Translations under genes and position numbers: made by a program
Assembly: GCF_007744075.1 (NCBI RefSeq)
Contig: NZ_CP036266.1
Coordinates: 6,313,248-6,377,247, forward strand
DNA from: Gimesia chilikensis
GTDB taxonomy: Bacteria; Planctomycetota; Planctomycetia; Planctomycetales; Planctomycetaceae
DNA: 64,000 nucleotides
Direction of reading: 5' to 3'
In this document: positions 8,419 through 17,601 of the stretch, piece after piece
How positions within the stretch are numbered: the first letter of the stretch is position 1
How the letters are laid out: each line of letters begins with the position of its first letter
Notes under the pieces: model-generated
The model's database searches: none
The model's input: only the letters and a program-made list of their open reading frames with translations
Told to the model about the DNA's origin: nothing

Positions 8419-10518
8419 TTACGATTCCACCTTGGCTTTCATAAAGGAGGATACCTTCTGGTCGGAGATTCCGAGATTTTTGACGGTCGCCAGCAGGCGG
8501 TTCAGCGTCGAACGGTCTTCATCGCTCTCGGCCTGAACGAGCAGCTGTGAGATCAAAGCGGCAATCGACAGGTTCTTGGCATCTTCGAAGGACATGCCAA
8601 ACCGGGAGATAAAGGTCTGGAGCTGGTCTTCAAAGTAGTCCGGATTTCCGTTGAAGAACGTGTTCTTGATATCCGTCAGGGTTTCACTGTTGTGCACGAA
8701 GCGATCGATGGATTTACCACTCTTGATCGAGTCCACAATCTTATCGAAGAAGGTGGTTTCGCCACCCACGATGTCGATCCGGGCCGACTTGAGAGCCTCG
8801 CCGACAATACCGGCCTGAGCCTCGGCGATCTCCTGTTGAGCCGAAATCGCTGCCAGTTCGATATCTTTCTCCTTGTTGAGTTTGATCTTGAATTCTTCGT
8901 GATCGCGGCCCACTTCGTCGAAGAGCTTCATCGCATTGGCTTTCTCTTCGATACCATTGGCTTCCGAGCTGAACTTCAGCTTCATCACGTTGGCTTCCGC
9001 GGTTCCGGTCTTCTCGGTCGCTTCGGCTTTGGCCATCATCACGTTGGCTTCGGCCTGACCGGTCTTCTCGGTGGCGGTTGCCTTGGCAATCATGACCTGG
9101 GCATCGGCCAGACCTTCTGCGGCACCGTCGGCCGTTTTGGCTTCCGCCATGACTTTGATCGCATCCGATTTCTTTTCGGTTGCCGTCTTTTCGGCTTCGG
9201 CTTCGATGACCATTTTTTCGGCCAGCAGTTCGGCAGACGACTTCTGTGCTTCGGCTGCTTTGACTTCCTTGACCAGGTTTTCCTGAGCTTCCATTTCCGC
9301 TTTGGTCACGGTGACCTGTTTCAAACGGTCTGCAGTCGCGAATTCGTGCGTATCCTTGATGCGTTCTTCTTCTTCGACCACGGCTCGTTCGACAATCACC
9401 CGCTCGCGGATCACTTCCTGAATGTTCCGTTTTTCGACTTCAATCGCTTTATCTTTCTCGATATCAGCGATGCCGACGACCCGTTCACGTTCCGTGACTT
9501 CCAACAACCGGTCTTTTTCAACCCGTTCGGTCTCGACCGCGTCGGTCCGTTCCTTATTCTTCTGAGCCACAATGATCTGGCGGAGTTTGTTTTCTTCGGC
9601 GATCGACAGTTCTTCGTCGGTGCGAATCCGCGCAGATTCGGCTTTCAGACGCTCTTGATGTTCTACCTGACGAGCTTCGGCTTCTTCACGAGCCGTCAAC
9701 GATGCGATTTCCCGCTTCTGTTTCTCAACCGCTTCGACCCGCTGACGTTCCAGTTCCAGAATCGTTTCCTGGGCTTCCACGTCCTGTTTCTTGATCGTCT
9801 TTTCTTTTTCCCGCGTAATATTGTTCGACAGCACGTGTTCCCGGGCGGTGAGGTCGGTAATCTTCTTGATCCCTTCCGCATCCAGAATGTTGGTCGGGCT
9901 CAACTTCTCAAGCGGAGTCTGTTCCAGGAAGTCAATCGCACAGTCATCCAGAATGTACCCGTTCAGATCGGTGCCGATGATTTTGAGGATCTCTTCCTTG
10001 AACTTGTCCCGCTCATTGTAGAGTTCAACAAAGTCAAAATGCTTACCGACCGTCTTCAAAGCTTCTGAGAACTTGGCATCAAACAGTTCAATCAGGGCAT
10101 CCCGGCTGGAAGCACGTTTACAACCCAGTGATTGAGCCACGTTGCGAATGTCATTCGAAGTATTGTTGACTCTCACGAAGAAAGCCACTTCGATATCGGC
10201 CCGGATATTATCCCGACAGATCAGCCCCGCTTCCCCTTTACGGGCAATTTCGATCCGCTTGACCGAGAGGTCCATCTGGTCGGCACGGTGCAGGATCGGA
10301 ATTACAAAGATCCCTTCCCCGTTGGCAACTTTAAGGTTCCCGACCCCGGTTCGTACCAGAGCCTCTTCCGGTCCAACCTTGCGATAGAAACGGGAAAGTG
10401 CCATCGCAAAACCAGCCAGCACGACCCCGATCACGACAATTGCGGTGAAAATGGACCCACTGAATAAATCGACCCCCAGCAGTTGAGCTGTGGGTAACTG
10501 AAGTACCGATATGGACAT
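8419..10518 (-). CDS. Flotillin family protein (YqiK-like)
   Basis: 699 residues. One N-terminal membrane helix (~20-42) is followed by an SPFH/band-7 domain (~45-230) and a long, Ala/Glu-rich coiled coil typical of flotillins, which form membrane scaffolds. Residues 475-528 hold three 18-residue repeats that begin VM and, in the first two, contain ATEKTGxAEAN. The C-terminal ~100 residues form a separate helical tail. A GGAG box precedes the ATG. The gene starts 4 bases after the stop of the OB-fold membrane protein gene, so the two are coupled, as in the E. coli yqiJ-yqiK pair; the DUF3686 ATPase follows. The family call is secure; the cellular role here is inferred. Confidence 0.9.
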   Translation of the reverse strand: MSISVLQLPTAQLLGVDLFSGSIFTAIVVIGVVLAGFAMALSRFYRKVGPEEALVRTGVGNLKVANGEGIFVIPILHRADQMDLSVKRIEIARKGEAGLICRDNIRADIEVAFFVRVNNTSNDIRNVAQSLGCKRASSRDALIELFDAKFSEALKTVGKHFDFVELYNERDKFKEEILKIIGTDLNGYILDDCAIDFLEQTPLEKLSPTNILDAEGIKKITDLTAREHVLSNNITREKEKTIKKQDVEAQETILELERQRVEAVEKQKREIASLTAREEAEARQVEHQERLKAESARIRTDEELSIAEENKLRQIIVAQKNKERTDAVETERVEKDRLLEVTERERVVGIADIEKDKAIEVEKRNIQEVIRERVIVERAVVEEEERIKDTHEFATADRLKQVTVTKAEMEAQENLVKEVKAAEAQKSSAELLAEKMVIEAEAEKTATEKKSDAIKVMAEAKTADGAAEGLADAQVMIAKATATEKTGQAEANVMMAKAEATEKTGTAEANVMKLKFSSEANGIEEKANAMKLFDEVGRDHEEFKIKLNKEKDIELAAISAQQEIAEAQAGIVGEALKSARIDIVGGETTFFDKIVDSIKSGKSIDRFVHNSETLTDIKNTFFNGNPDYFEDQLQTFISRFGMSFEDAKNLSIAALISQLLVQAESDEDRSTLNRLLATVKNLGISDQKVSSFMKAKVES

Positions 10519-10522
10519 GTTC

Positions 10523-11143
10523 TTAGGACTCCTGGTTAATTTTAACGACGTAAAAGGCCTGTGTTTCCTGGTTATAATCCGTCAGACGTACCAGATCTCC
10601 CTTCTGGATTGTTTCGTCTTCCGCACGAATATGCAGCTTGAGAGGGGCTCCTTCCGTCTCCAGTTCGGCCTGGCCGAACTTCTCAGTGACCGAACTGCTG
10701 GTCACACGACATGATTTGCCTAACAATGTTTCGATTTGATTGGGAGGAGTAAACTGAAAGTATCCCTTGAATGGCTGCGTGATCAACTTGGTAACCACCA
10801 GACTGATACCCAGATTTCTCAGGAACAGCGGGAGATAGTCCATCGCAGATTGAATCTCGACCCCGGCATCAAAGTTGATAGAAAGCATCCACATACTGAG
10901 CGAGAAAATACTCATCCAGACCATGACAGGCACTTCACCGAGATTCAGAAACTTCAAACCGATGAAGCCAAAATCCAGTATGGACGGGCCATGACCGCCG
11001 ACTTCAAAGTCCAGATCAAAATCCAGCAGATCGAAGTCCAACACCCCGATAATCACACACAGCCAGTACAGCACGCAGATGGCGACCAGTACCGTTGCCG
11101 GCAGGGTGGGCCAGTTCAGAGCTGCGTGCAATAATTCAGTCAC
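10523..11143 (-). CDS. OB-fold membrane protein (YqiJ/NfeD-like) partner of flotillin
   Basis: 206 residues beginning at a GTG. There are about three membrane helices (near residues 15-38, 72-92 and 105-125), then a soluble C-terminal domain (~145-206) with the Gly/Leu beta pattern of NfeD-type OB folds (LLGKSCRVTSSSV…, GDLVRLTDYN). Known relatives are encoded next to flotillins and are thought to act with them in the membrane. It is the first gene of the trio OB-fold protein, flotillin, AAA ATPase, with 4 bases between its stop and the flotillin start. No promoter stands out upstream. Confidence 0.8.
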   Translation of the reverse strand: MTELLHAALNWPTLPATVLVAICVLYWLCVIIGVLDFDLLDFDLDFEVGGHGPSILDFGFIGLKFLNLGEVPVMVWMSIFSLSMWMLSINFDAGVEIQSAMDYLPLFLRNLGISLVVTKLITQPFKGYFQFTPPNQIETLLGKSCRVTSSSVTEKFGQAELETEGAPLKLHIRAEDETIQKGDLVRLTDYNQETQAFYVVKINQES

Positions 11144-11497
11144 GGCGGGCTTTCAGCTTTAAAGGAAATAAAATCAGCTCACACCTCCCGGACAGCAGGG
11201 AAGTGCGAAATCCTCCCGTACCTCGCTGGAAAGAGAATCCAACGAGTATGGTTCTTTCAGTATGAACCATAAATCAGATTTGGCAGACTAAAGAACGTAA
11301 AAATCAGTCCACGGATCACGAAAACCGGGCAATCCGGCAGATTTTTTCCCGATAGAGGAATCGCGCCTAAAAAGGGAGTTGTTCAGCACACACCCCCTGT
11401 AGGGAAATCAGAATCAAAAACGGAGAAATCTTCTGTGAAGAAATAAAAACGGCTCAAGTAATGACTCCACGCCTCCGAAGTGCACCGCGCATGAAAA
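11144..11497. other. Intergenic stretch upstream of the OB-fold/flotillin operon
   Basis: About 350 bases between the GTG of the OB-fold membrane protein gene and the fabI terminator. It should hold the promoter of the minus-strand flotillin operon, but I see no convincing -35/-10 pair. No RNA gene or ORF is supported. Confidence 0.4.
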
Positions 11498-11534
11498 AAC
11501 CACCTGTTGCAACGATTCTATGCAACAGGTGGTT
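11498..11534 (-). terminator. Rho-independent terminator of fabI
   Basis: Perfect 14-bp inverted repeat (AACCACCTGTTGCA and its complement, 11498-11511 and 11521-11534) with a 9-base loop. On the minus strand it is followed by a run of T. It lies 37 bases beyond the fabI stop codon. Confidence 0.85.
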
Positions 11535-11570
11535 CAACGGGATTATGCTGATTGCCCGCAGGGAGCAGGC

Positions 11571-12386
11571 TTAGCCTTCCATCTGCTGTAATTCGATTGG
11601 TGGAGCACCCATGATGTGGTAACCCGAATCGACATGGTGGTTCTCACCGGAAACACCACTCGAGAGGTCGCTCAACAGGTACATGCCTGCTTTACCGACG
11701 TCATCCGGGGTAATGTTCTTACGCAGGGGTGACATGGTGGAGTAGAGCTTCATCATCACATCGAACTCACCCACGGCTGAGGAGCTGAGTGTTTTCAGTG
11801 GGCCAGCACTCAGGCTGTTCACACGAATGCCTTCAGGGCCGAGTTCGTTGGCCAGATACATTACGGTGTTTTCCAGGGCGGACTTGCAGATCCCCATGAC
11901 GTTGTAACCGGGAATCACTTTCTCACCGCCGAGGTAGCTCAACGTGAGCATGCTGCCGCCCGGCTTGAGAATTTCGCGGGCACGACGGGCGATGGTGATC
12001 AGGCTGTAAACGCTGATTTCCATCGAGAGCTTAAATCCGTCCCGGCTGACGTTGTAAACTGGTCCCTTGAGGTCGTCCATGGGAGCATAGGCGATTGAGT
12101 GCAGCAGAAAATCAATTTGTCCGTACTCAGCCTTAACCTTTTCGAACACCTTATCCAGGTCTTCTTCTTTGGTCACATCGCAGGGAATCATGATCTCTGC
12201 CCCACGAGGCTCTACCAGCTTCCTCAGCCGACGCTCCATGCGGGGACGCTCGGGGTCTTTATCGGGAAGGTGTGTGAAAGCCATCTCGGCTCCCTCATCA
12301 TACAGCTTCTCTGTAATCGCCCAGGCGATGGAATGGTCATTTGCAATGCCAAATACAAGACCTTTTTTACCTTCAAAAAGCCCCAT
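11571..12386 (-). CDS. fabI: Enoyl-[acyl-carrier-protein] reductase [NADH]
   Basis: 271 residues, the usual FabI length. It catalyses the last step of each fatty-acid elongation round, reducing the enoyl-ACP double bond with NAD(P)H in the cytoplasm. The N-terminus has the FabI-type nucleotide site ([10 protein letters not shown]) rather than the GxxxGxG of ordinary SDRs, and the catalytic Tyr-x6-Lys is seen as YNVMGICK, with the preceding SYLGGE motif also typical of FabI. The ATG has a GGAG box 9 bases upstream. It sits alone between terminators, downstream of rpoD, so it probably has its own promoter in the 200-base gap behind it. Confidence 0.95.
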   Translation of the reverse strand: MGLFEGKKGLVFGIANDHSIAWAITEKLYDEGAEMAFTHLPDKDPERPRMERRLRKLVEPRGAEIMIPCDVTKEEDLDKVFEKVKAEYGQIDFLLHSIAYAPMDDLKGPVYNVSRDGFKLSMEISVYSLITIARRAREILKPGGSMLTLSYLGGEKVIPGYNVMGICKSALENTVMYLANELGPEGIRVNSLSAGPLKTLSSSAVGEFDVMMKLYSTMSPLRKNITPDDVGKAGMYLLSDLSSGVSGENHHVDSGYHIMGAPPIELQQMEG

Positions 12387-12511
12387 GCTGTGATACTCCG
12401 TAAATTTTTAAAAATCCAGATAGATTGAAGTGACGGGGATATTCAATCTGCTACTGTAAATCGCGTCTTAATACAGCGTATAAACTATTCGAATTGCCGC
12501 CAATAGAAAAG

Positions 12512-12552
12512 CCAAAGGCGGCCTGTTGTTCGTGAAAACAACAAACCGCCTT
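12512..12552 (-). terminator. Hairpin terminator of rpoD
   Basis: Inverted repeat AAGGCGG…TGTTGTT / AACAACA…CCGCCTT (12515-12530 with 12537-12552, small internal mismatch). It lies about 37 bases past the rpoD stop, with a short T run on the minus strand. Confidence 0.65.
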
Positions 12553-12588
12553 GAATCTAAGGAGTATCAATTTCAGATCAGAGCTGGT

Positions 12589-14352
12589 TTATTCCAGAGC
12601 TCCGACCATGCTGGAGGATTCCTGTTCTGACTGAACACCCTCTTCTGTCTGATTTTCCTCATCTTCCTTATTGGGGAAGATGGCATCCACGAACCCACGC
12701 AGGTGGGCACTTCGTGTCTGGTGCTGCAGTTTCCGCAGGGCCTTGGATTCGATCTGACGGATACGTTCGCGGGTCACCTTGAAGATACGACCGGTTTCTT
12801 CGAGGGTGTAGCTGTAACCGTCACCCAGACCATAACGCAGACGAATGATTTCCCGTTCGCGATAGGTCAGACTTTTGAGCACGTGCTCGATTTTGTCTTT
12901 GAGCATTTCCCGCATCGCGGCATCGGCGGGTGAAGATTCGTGTCCGTCTTCCAGGAAATCGCCGAAGCTGCTGTCTTCGCTTTCTCCGACGGGTGTATCC
13001 AGGCTGATCGGATGCTTCCAGGTCTTCATGATCCGCTCAGTCTCTTCCACACCCAGTCCAACGGAATCAGCCAGTTCTTCCATGGTCGGTTCGCGACCGG
13101 TTTCCTGACGAATCTGTTCGCTGCGTGCTTTGAGGGTCGAGATGCTCTGGAACATGTGAACGGGAATACGAATTGTCCGGGCATGGTCGGCAACGGCACG
13201 GGTAATTGCCTGACGAATCCACCAGGTAGCGTAAGTTGAGAACTTGTAACCACGGCGGTATTCGTATTTCTCAACGCCCCGCATCAGGCCGGCATTTCCT
13301 TCCTGGATCAGGTCGAGGAAGCTCAGGCCACGGTTACGATATTTCTTGGCGATCGAAACAACCAGTCGCAGGTTACCGCCGGAAAGTTGCTGTTTGGCTT
13401 CCGTCCAGTCATCGAAGCGACGTTTGATTTCACGTGAACGACTCTGAAAGTCATCAGCCGATTCAACAACCATGGTTGTCAGTTCTGCCAGTTCGCGTTC
13501 CAGCAGGCGTGTGTCCGTTGTCTTGTGACGCAACTGCCGAAAGTCTTCCAGCTGCTCCTGCACTTCACGCATCCGACCGGCAATCTGGTGAATGCGTTTC
13601 AGGACAGGCTGCAGACGCTGAGTTCGCAGACAGAGCTCTTCACAAAGGGTCGCCATTTTCTGACGACGAATTCTCATGCGTTTGCGTATCTCGCGTTGTT
13701 CGACCTTGCCGGCTTCGCCTGATTCTAGTTTTTCAAAATCGTCCCGATTTTTCTCCATTAACGCCTGCAAAGTGGCGATATTAAAAGGCATCCGGCCCAT
13801 GATCTGATCTTTGGTGGCATCCTCAGTATCAGAAGTTCGCAGCGTGCGTTCGAAGGGCAGTTCACCCGCGTAAACTTTCTCCAGAGTATCGATGGCAATC
13901 TTCAGTGCAAAGTCAGATTCGAGCACGGTGCGGCGGAACCGCTTCCGCGTAATCTCGATTTTCTTTGCCAGAAAAATTTCACGTGAACGACTCAACAGTG
14001 GAATGTTACCCATCTGGCTGAGATACATGCGAATGGGATCGCGTGAAGAGAGAGAAGTATCTGCCTCCACCATCGACGAATTGGAATCGTCATCATCGTC
14101 TGAATTGGACGAAGCTTCCGGATCCGTATCTGCAGATGTATCCATCGCAGATACTTCTTCCTCATCGATATCTGCATTCGGATCATCAATCAGATCCAGG
14201 GCACGCTCTTCCAGACCGACGACGATGTACTCGATCAGAGACGGATCGCCACCTTCATCAGGCAGGAACGTGTGAACCTGCTGAAATGTTAGAAAACCTT
14301 GTTCTTCCGCTTCCTGAAATAATGAATTCAGATTGGCATCGAAACGGTGCAC
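12589..14352 (-). CDS. rpoD: Primary RNA polymerase sigma factor (sigma-70, RpoD/SigA)
   Basis: 587 residues starting at GTG with a GGGAG box 6 bases before it. It directs RNA polymerase to housekeeping promoters. Region 1.2 is visible ([19 protein letters not shown]), then a long helical non-conserved segment, region 2 ([19 protein letters not shown]…, [15 protein letters not shown]), region 3 and the region 4 helix-turn-helix ([20 protein letters not shown]). The segment before region 1.2 is strongly acidic (Asp/Ser/Glu-rich, residues ~58-100). The acidic, Ser-rich C-terminal tail is about 35 residues longer than in E. coli RpoD. Length and domain set fit a primary rather than alternative sigma factor. 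Confidence 0.95.
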   Translation of the reverse strand: MHRFDANLNSLFQEAEEQGFLTFQQVHTFLPDEGGDPSLIEYIVVGLEERALDLIDDPNADIDEEEVSAMDTSADTDPEASSNSDDDDDSNSSMVEADTSLSSRDPIRMYLSQMGNIPLLSRSREIFLAKKIEITRKRFRRTVLESDFALKIAIDTLEKVYAGELPFERTLRTSDTEDATKDQIMGRMPFNIATLQALMEKNRDDFEKLESGEAGKVEQREIRKRMRIRRQKMATLCEELCLRTQRLQPVLKRIHQIAGRMREVQEQLEDFRQLRHKTTDTRLLERELAELTTMVVESADDFQSRSREIKRRFDDWTEAKQQLSGGNLRLVVSIAKKYRNRGLSFLDLIQEGNAGLMRGVEKYEYRRGYKFSTYATWWIRQAITRAVADHARTIRIPVHMFQSISTLKARSEQIRQETGREPTMEELADSVGLGVEETERIMKTWKHPISLDTPVGESEDSSFGDFLEDGHESSPADAAMREMLKDKIEHVLKSLTYREREIIRLRYGLGDGYSYTLEETGRIFKVTRERIRQIESKALRKLQHQTRSAHLRGFVDAIFPNKEDEENQTEEGVQSEQESSSMVGALE

Positions 14353-15241
14353 GGGTCACTCCCTTTAATATTTATTTGCAAAATTCTGTCGGTCACACGT
14401 CCGTGCGTAACCACGGCGTTTTTGTTTATGAGAATAAAAGGAAGGTCTGATCTAAAGCGTCAAAGCTGACCATCTGACATCCCTTTTCCTGTTGTTATAT
14501 CTGTATTAATCGAGCGGACATGTTCTAATGCCACTCTACTCATACCTGTCTGGTTCCTATAGAGTCAGACAGTGAAATAATCATAAAACTCATCAAAACC
14601 TGAAGACGTTCTCTGAGCCCGGCGAAATAGTCCTTCAGTAACATCAACTGCGCGGAGAAAGGCTCAAAGCAGAACCTGGTCTTTTGAGGTAGATCGGGCG
14701 TCGCGTAGAACAAACTGCCGCTGGCATTGCTCAAATACGCACTCGTGCTCTTAGTCGGAGCATCCGGTTCGCCAACATCATTCTTCAAGAGGGTTCTCTC
14801 CCAAGGCATCCTTACAACTCCCGAGAACCTGAAAAAGCCAATAAGCCTCCAGCTCATATAGCCCCATACTACCACAACTTTCTGTAACGTCTACGGAAAT
14901 CCCCATCACGAATTAAAAATTTGTAAAAAACCTCTCAAGCTTTACCTGTCAATAACTTACGACTAAATCCTGCCTGCACTCGCAGAGCCAGATCCACCTC
15001 CGTCCACAGGCTTGTTCATGGGATTTAAATCTCAATTGTGCAGCAATTTAAGGGCTCCACACTGAGACAGCTTCCCCAAGACGTTCCCTCGCATACTGTT
15101 ATTTTCACACCACACCCCAAATAGTCAATCCCCCGATTTGGATCCTCTGCTGAACATTTAGGGGATCTTCCAGCTTTGACAGTTGTTCTGAAACCGACTC
15201 GACAGTTCTGGAGATGTCCTCTGGGAAACAATTGGTCTTGA
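14353..15241. other. Long intergenic region between divergent rpoD and gltA
   Basis: About 890 bases. It must carry the rpoD promoter on the minus strand. I looked on both strands for tRNA, tmRNA, SRP RNA and RNase P signatures and saw none. A 111-codon minus-strand frame (14540-14875) has an uneven composition and no ribosome site, so I do not call it. An unrecognised small RNA remains possible. Confidence 0.4.
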
Positions 15242-15269
15242 TTGAACTTATACCCGGGCTTGATATACT
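15242..15269 (+). promoter_or_regulatory. Sigma-70-type promoter of gltA
   Basis: TTGAAC (15242-15247), a 16-base spacer and TATACT (15264-15269). Transcription would start near 15276, leaving a 5' leader of about 130 bases before the gltA ATG. Confidence 0.6.
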
Positions 15270-15406
15270 GGTTGTCGAGGCGTTTTCAATACATTGTTTA
15301 AAAACAATTGAGGCGGGTATCCGCCGGACCAGAGCCTTCGTTTACGTGATAGCTACCCTTTACTGTAAATTTATTGGCTGTAGATGAGAAAGTGAAATCA
15401 GTTCAA

Positions 15407-16552
15407 ATGAGTGCAGACACAGAGAAAACATCAAGCGAAGCTGTCAAGGGTCTCAAAGGAATCATTGCAGCCGACAGTTCCATCTGTTTAGTCAACGGTA
15501 CTGAAGGGAAGCTGCTGTATCGTGGTTACAACATCGATGACCTGGCGGAAAACGCAACCTTCGAGGAAGTTTCATTCCTGCTGCTGAATGGCGAACTTCC
15601 TAACGAATCTCAACTGGCAGACTACCAGAACGAGTTGAAGAAACATCGCAGCATCCCCGCAGAACTGATCGACACCCTGAAGAACTTGCCAGAGTCAGCA
15701 CCACCAATGGCGCTGCTGCGGTCACTGACCTCTCTGGCTGGTGTTTACGATCCGGATGCTGAAGAAGAGTCTTACGAAAAGCGGCTGGAGATCTCGATCA
15801 AACTGATCTCTCAAATCCCCACAATGGTTGCCGCCATCCATCGGATTCGTAAAGGCCTGGAGCCTGTGGAACCCGATTCCAGTCTGTGCCACGCAGGCAA
15901 CTTCATGTACATGCTCAACGGCGAAAAGCCGAGCGAAGACGCGACCCGTGCCATGGACCTGATTCTCACCCTGCACGCAGAACACGGTTTAAACGCCAGT
16001 ACGTTCACCAGCCGGGTGATCATCGCCACACTGCCCGATATTTACTCCGCAATCACCGGAGCCATCGGTGCCCTGAAAGGGAAACTGCACGGCGGTGCCA
16101 ACACCGAAGTTCTCAAGACCCTGTTCGAAATCGGATCAATCGAGAACATCACTCCCTACATCAAAAATGTTCGGGAAAACAAAGGAAAATTCATGGGCTT
16201 TGGCCACGCGGTTTACCAGGTGGAAGACCCGCGTGCCAAGCACCTCAAAGAATTGTCCCGTCGACTGGGAGAAGAGACCGGCGAACCCAAGTGGTACGAA
16301 ATGTCGATCGAAATGGAAAAGCAGGTCTACGCGGAAATCAAGCGGAACTGCAACGTCGACTTCTACTCGGCCAGCCTGCAGCACTACATGGGCATCCCCG
16401 GCGATCTCTTCACCTGTATCTTCGCATCCAGCCGGATCGCGGGATGGTGTGCTCATATTCTGGAACAGTTGGATGGCAACAAAATCATCCGCCCCAAGGC
16501 GAACTACATCGGCTACGAAGAACGTTCTTACGTTCCGGTCAGCCAGCGTTAA
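15407..16552 (+). CDS. gltA: Citrate synthase
   Basis: 381 residues from the ATG at 15407; a TTG at 15374 would add 11 residues but has no ribosome site. It condenses oxaloacetate and acetyl-CoA to citrate at the entry of the TCA cycle. The catalytic set of the family is visible: the His of LHAEHGLNAS, the His of GFGHAVYQVEDPRAK and the Asp of NVDFYSA. The length fits the short (type I, Gram-positive/archaeal-like) citrate synthases rather than the 430-residue E. coli form. It has its own promoter and a strong terminator, so it is monocistronic. Confidence 0.95.
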   Translation: MSADTEKTSSEAVKGLKGIIAADSSICLVNGTEGKLLYRGYNIDDLAENATFEEVSFLLLNGELPNESQLADYQNELKKHRSIPAELIDTLKNLPESAPPMALLRSLTSLAGVYDPDAEEESYEKRLEISIKLISQIPTMVAAIHRIRKGLEPVEPDSSLCHAGNFMYMLNGEKPSEDATRAMDLILTLHAEHGLNASTFTSRVIIATLPDIYSAITGAIGALKGKLHGGANTEVLKTLFEIGSIENITPYIKNVRENKGKFMGFGHAVYQVEDPRAKHLKELSRRLGEETGEPKWYEMSIEMEKQVYAEIKRNCNVDFYSASLQHYMGIPGDLFTCIFASSRIAGWCAHILEQLDGNKIIRPKANYIGYEERSYVPVSQR

Positions 16553-16576
16553 GACGACGTTTTCAACTCGCACTCC

Positions 16577-16607
16577 AAAAACCCCGGCCAGGTTGCCGGG
16601 GTTTTTT
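16577..16607 (+). terminator. Rho-independent terminator of gltA
   Basis: Stem AAAACCCCGGC / GCCGGGGTTTT with a 6-base loop and a T6 tail, 25 bases after the gltA stop. Confidence 0.9.
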
Positions 16608-16681
16608 CTGCATTTTGTAACTACACAATCAAACGCTTAATCAGTTCAATCTGGCGACAGAAATCAGTCAGGGAGTCCGCA

Positions 16682-17569
16682 ATGCCAAATGCCAGCCGAA
16701 GTATCCGATTTCAGATCCGGTTCCTGTGCCTGCTGTTGATCCTGTCTGGCTGGCATATCACAGCAGAATGCGGCGTGATCTACGTCGACAATCGCGCGGG
16801 CAATAATTCCTTTAACGGCATCGCCCTCAAAACGACCAATGGCAAGAATGGCCCTGTCAAAACAATCCAGCGGGCCCTCGAGTATGCCGGCCCGGGAGAC
16901 AAGATCATTCTGATCAACAACGATCTGCCTTACGAGGAAGCACTAACGCTCTCCGGCAAACGGCATAGCGGGCTGGGTAAGGAAAAATTCACGATCCTCG
17001 GAAATGGCGCGACCATCAGCGGAGCCATCCCGGTCCCTCAAAATGGCTGGCGCAAGCTGGACGACGGACTCTGGAAAGTCACTCCCTATCGCAAAGGTTA
17101 TTTCAACCTGTACCTGGACGGGAAACCCGTACCGGAATTTAAACCATCCTCGGGCGAAGCCCTGCAGCTCTCCGAAATTCCTGCAGGAAAATGGGCGGTG
17201 CACCATGGATCCATCTTCTATCGCGAACAGAAAAACCAGCAGCCCTGGATGGAATCCTTCTCACTGGCCGGGAAGTCAGTCGGACTCTCGCTGATTGATG
17301 TTTCGGGAGTACAGATTTCAGACGTGACGTTTGAAAATTTCCGCGTGGACGGCATCAATGTCCACGATCGCTGCAAAGAGATCGTGCTGGATAAAGTCAC
17401 CTGCACCGGAAACGGTCGCTGTGGGCTGTCCGTCAATGGGACCAGCCAGGTCGAAGTCATCGATTCCAAACTGATCGACAACCGCGTAGAAGACCTGCTC
17501 ATCACCGAACAGGGTGTGGCCAATGTGAAGCAGACACAACTGGGCAAAGAAATAGAAGTGAAACCATAA
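16682..17569 (+). CDS. Secreted right-handed parallel beta-helix protein
   Basis: 295 residues. A hydrophobic signal peptide (~residues 10-30, ending near TAECG) precedes a region with YVDNRAGNNSFNG and GPVKTIQRALEYAGPGD, the standard start of planctomycete beta-helix (pectate-lyase-like fold) proteins. The C-terminal part has the short repeating beta strands of such a helix (GVQISDVTFENF, KEIVLDKVTCTGN, QVEVIDSKLIDN). It is short for the family, with only about 5-6 coils. No catalytic residues can be assigned, so a polysaccharide-binding or degrading role is inference. It lies alone after the gltA terminator. Confidence 0.75.
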   Translation: MPNASRSIRFQIRFLCLLLILSGWHITAECGVIYVDNRAGNNSFNGIALKTTNGKNGPVKTIQRALEYAGPGDKIILINNDLPYEEALTLSGKRHSGLGKEKFTILGNGATISGAIPVPQNGWRKLDDGLWKVTPYRKGYFNLYLDGKPVPEFKPSSGEALQLSEIPAGKWAVHHGSIFYREQKNQQPWMESFSLAGKSVGLSLIDVSGVQISDVTFENFRVDGINVHDRCKEIVLDKVTCTGNGRCGLSVNGTSQVEVIDSKLIDNRVEDLLITEQGVANVKQTQLGKEIEVKP

Positions 17570-17601
17570 GCTTCGTCTCAACATCCTGATGCTGCAATCG
17601 G

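Noticed and set aside
8692..10068. 458-codon plus-strand frame opposite the flotillin gene
   Set aside because: Extremely Phe/His/Gly-rich, as expected for the complement of Lys/Glu/Ala codons of a coiled coil; no start site.
14540..14875. 111-codon minus-strand frame between rpoD and gltA
   Set aside because: No ribosome site, no recognisable pattern and patchy composition; kept only as part of the intergenic description.
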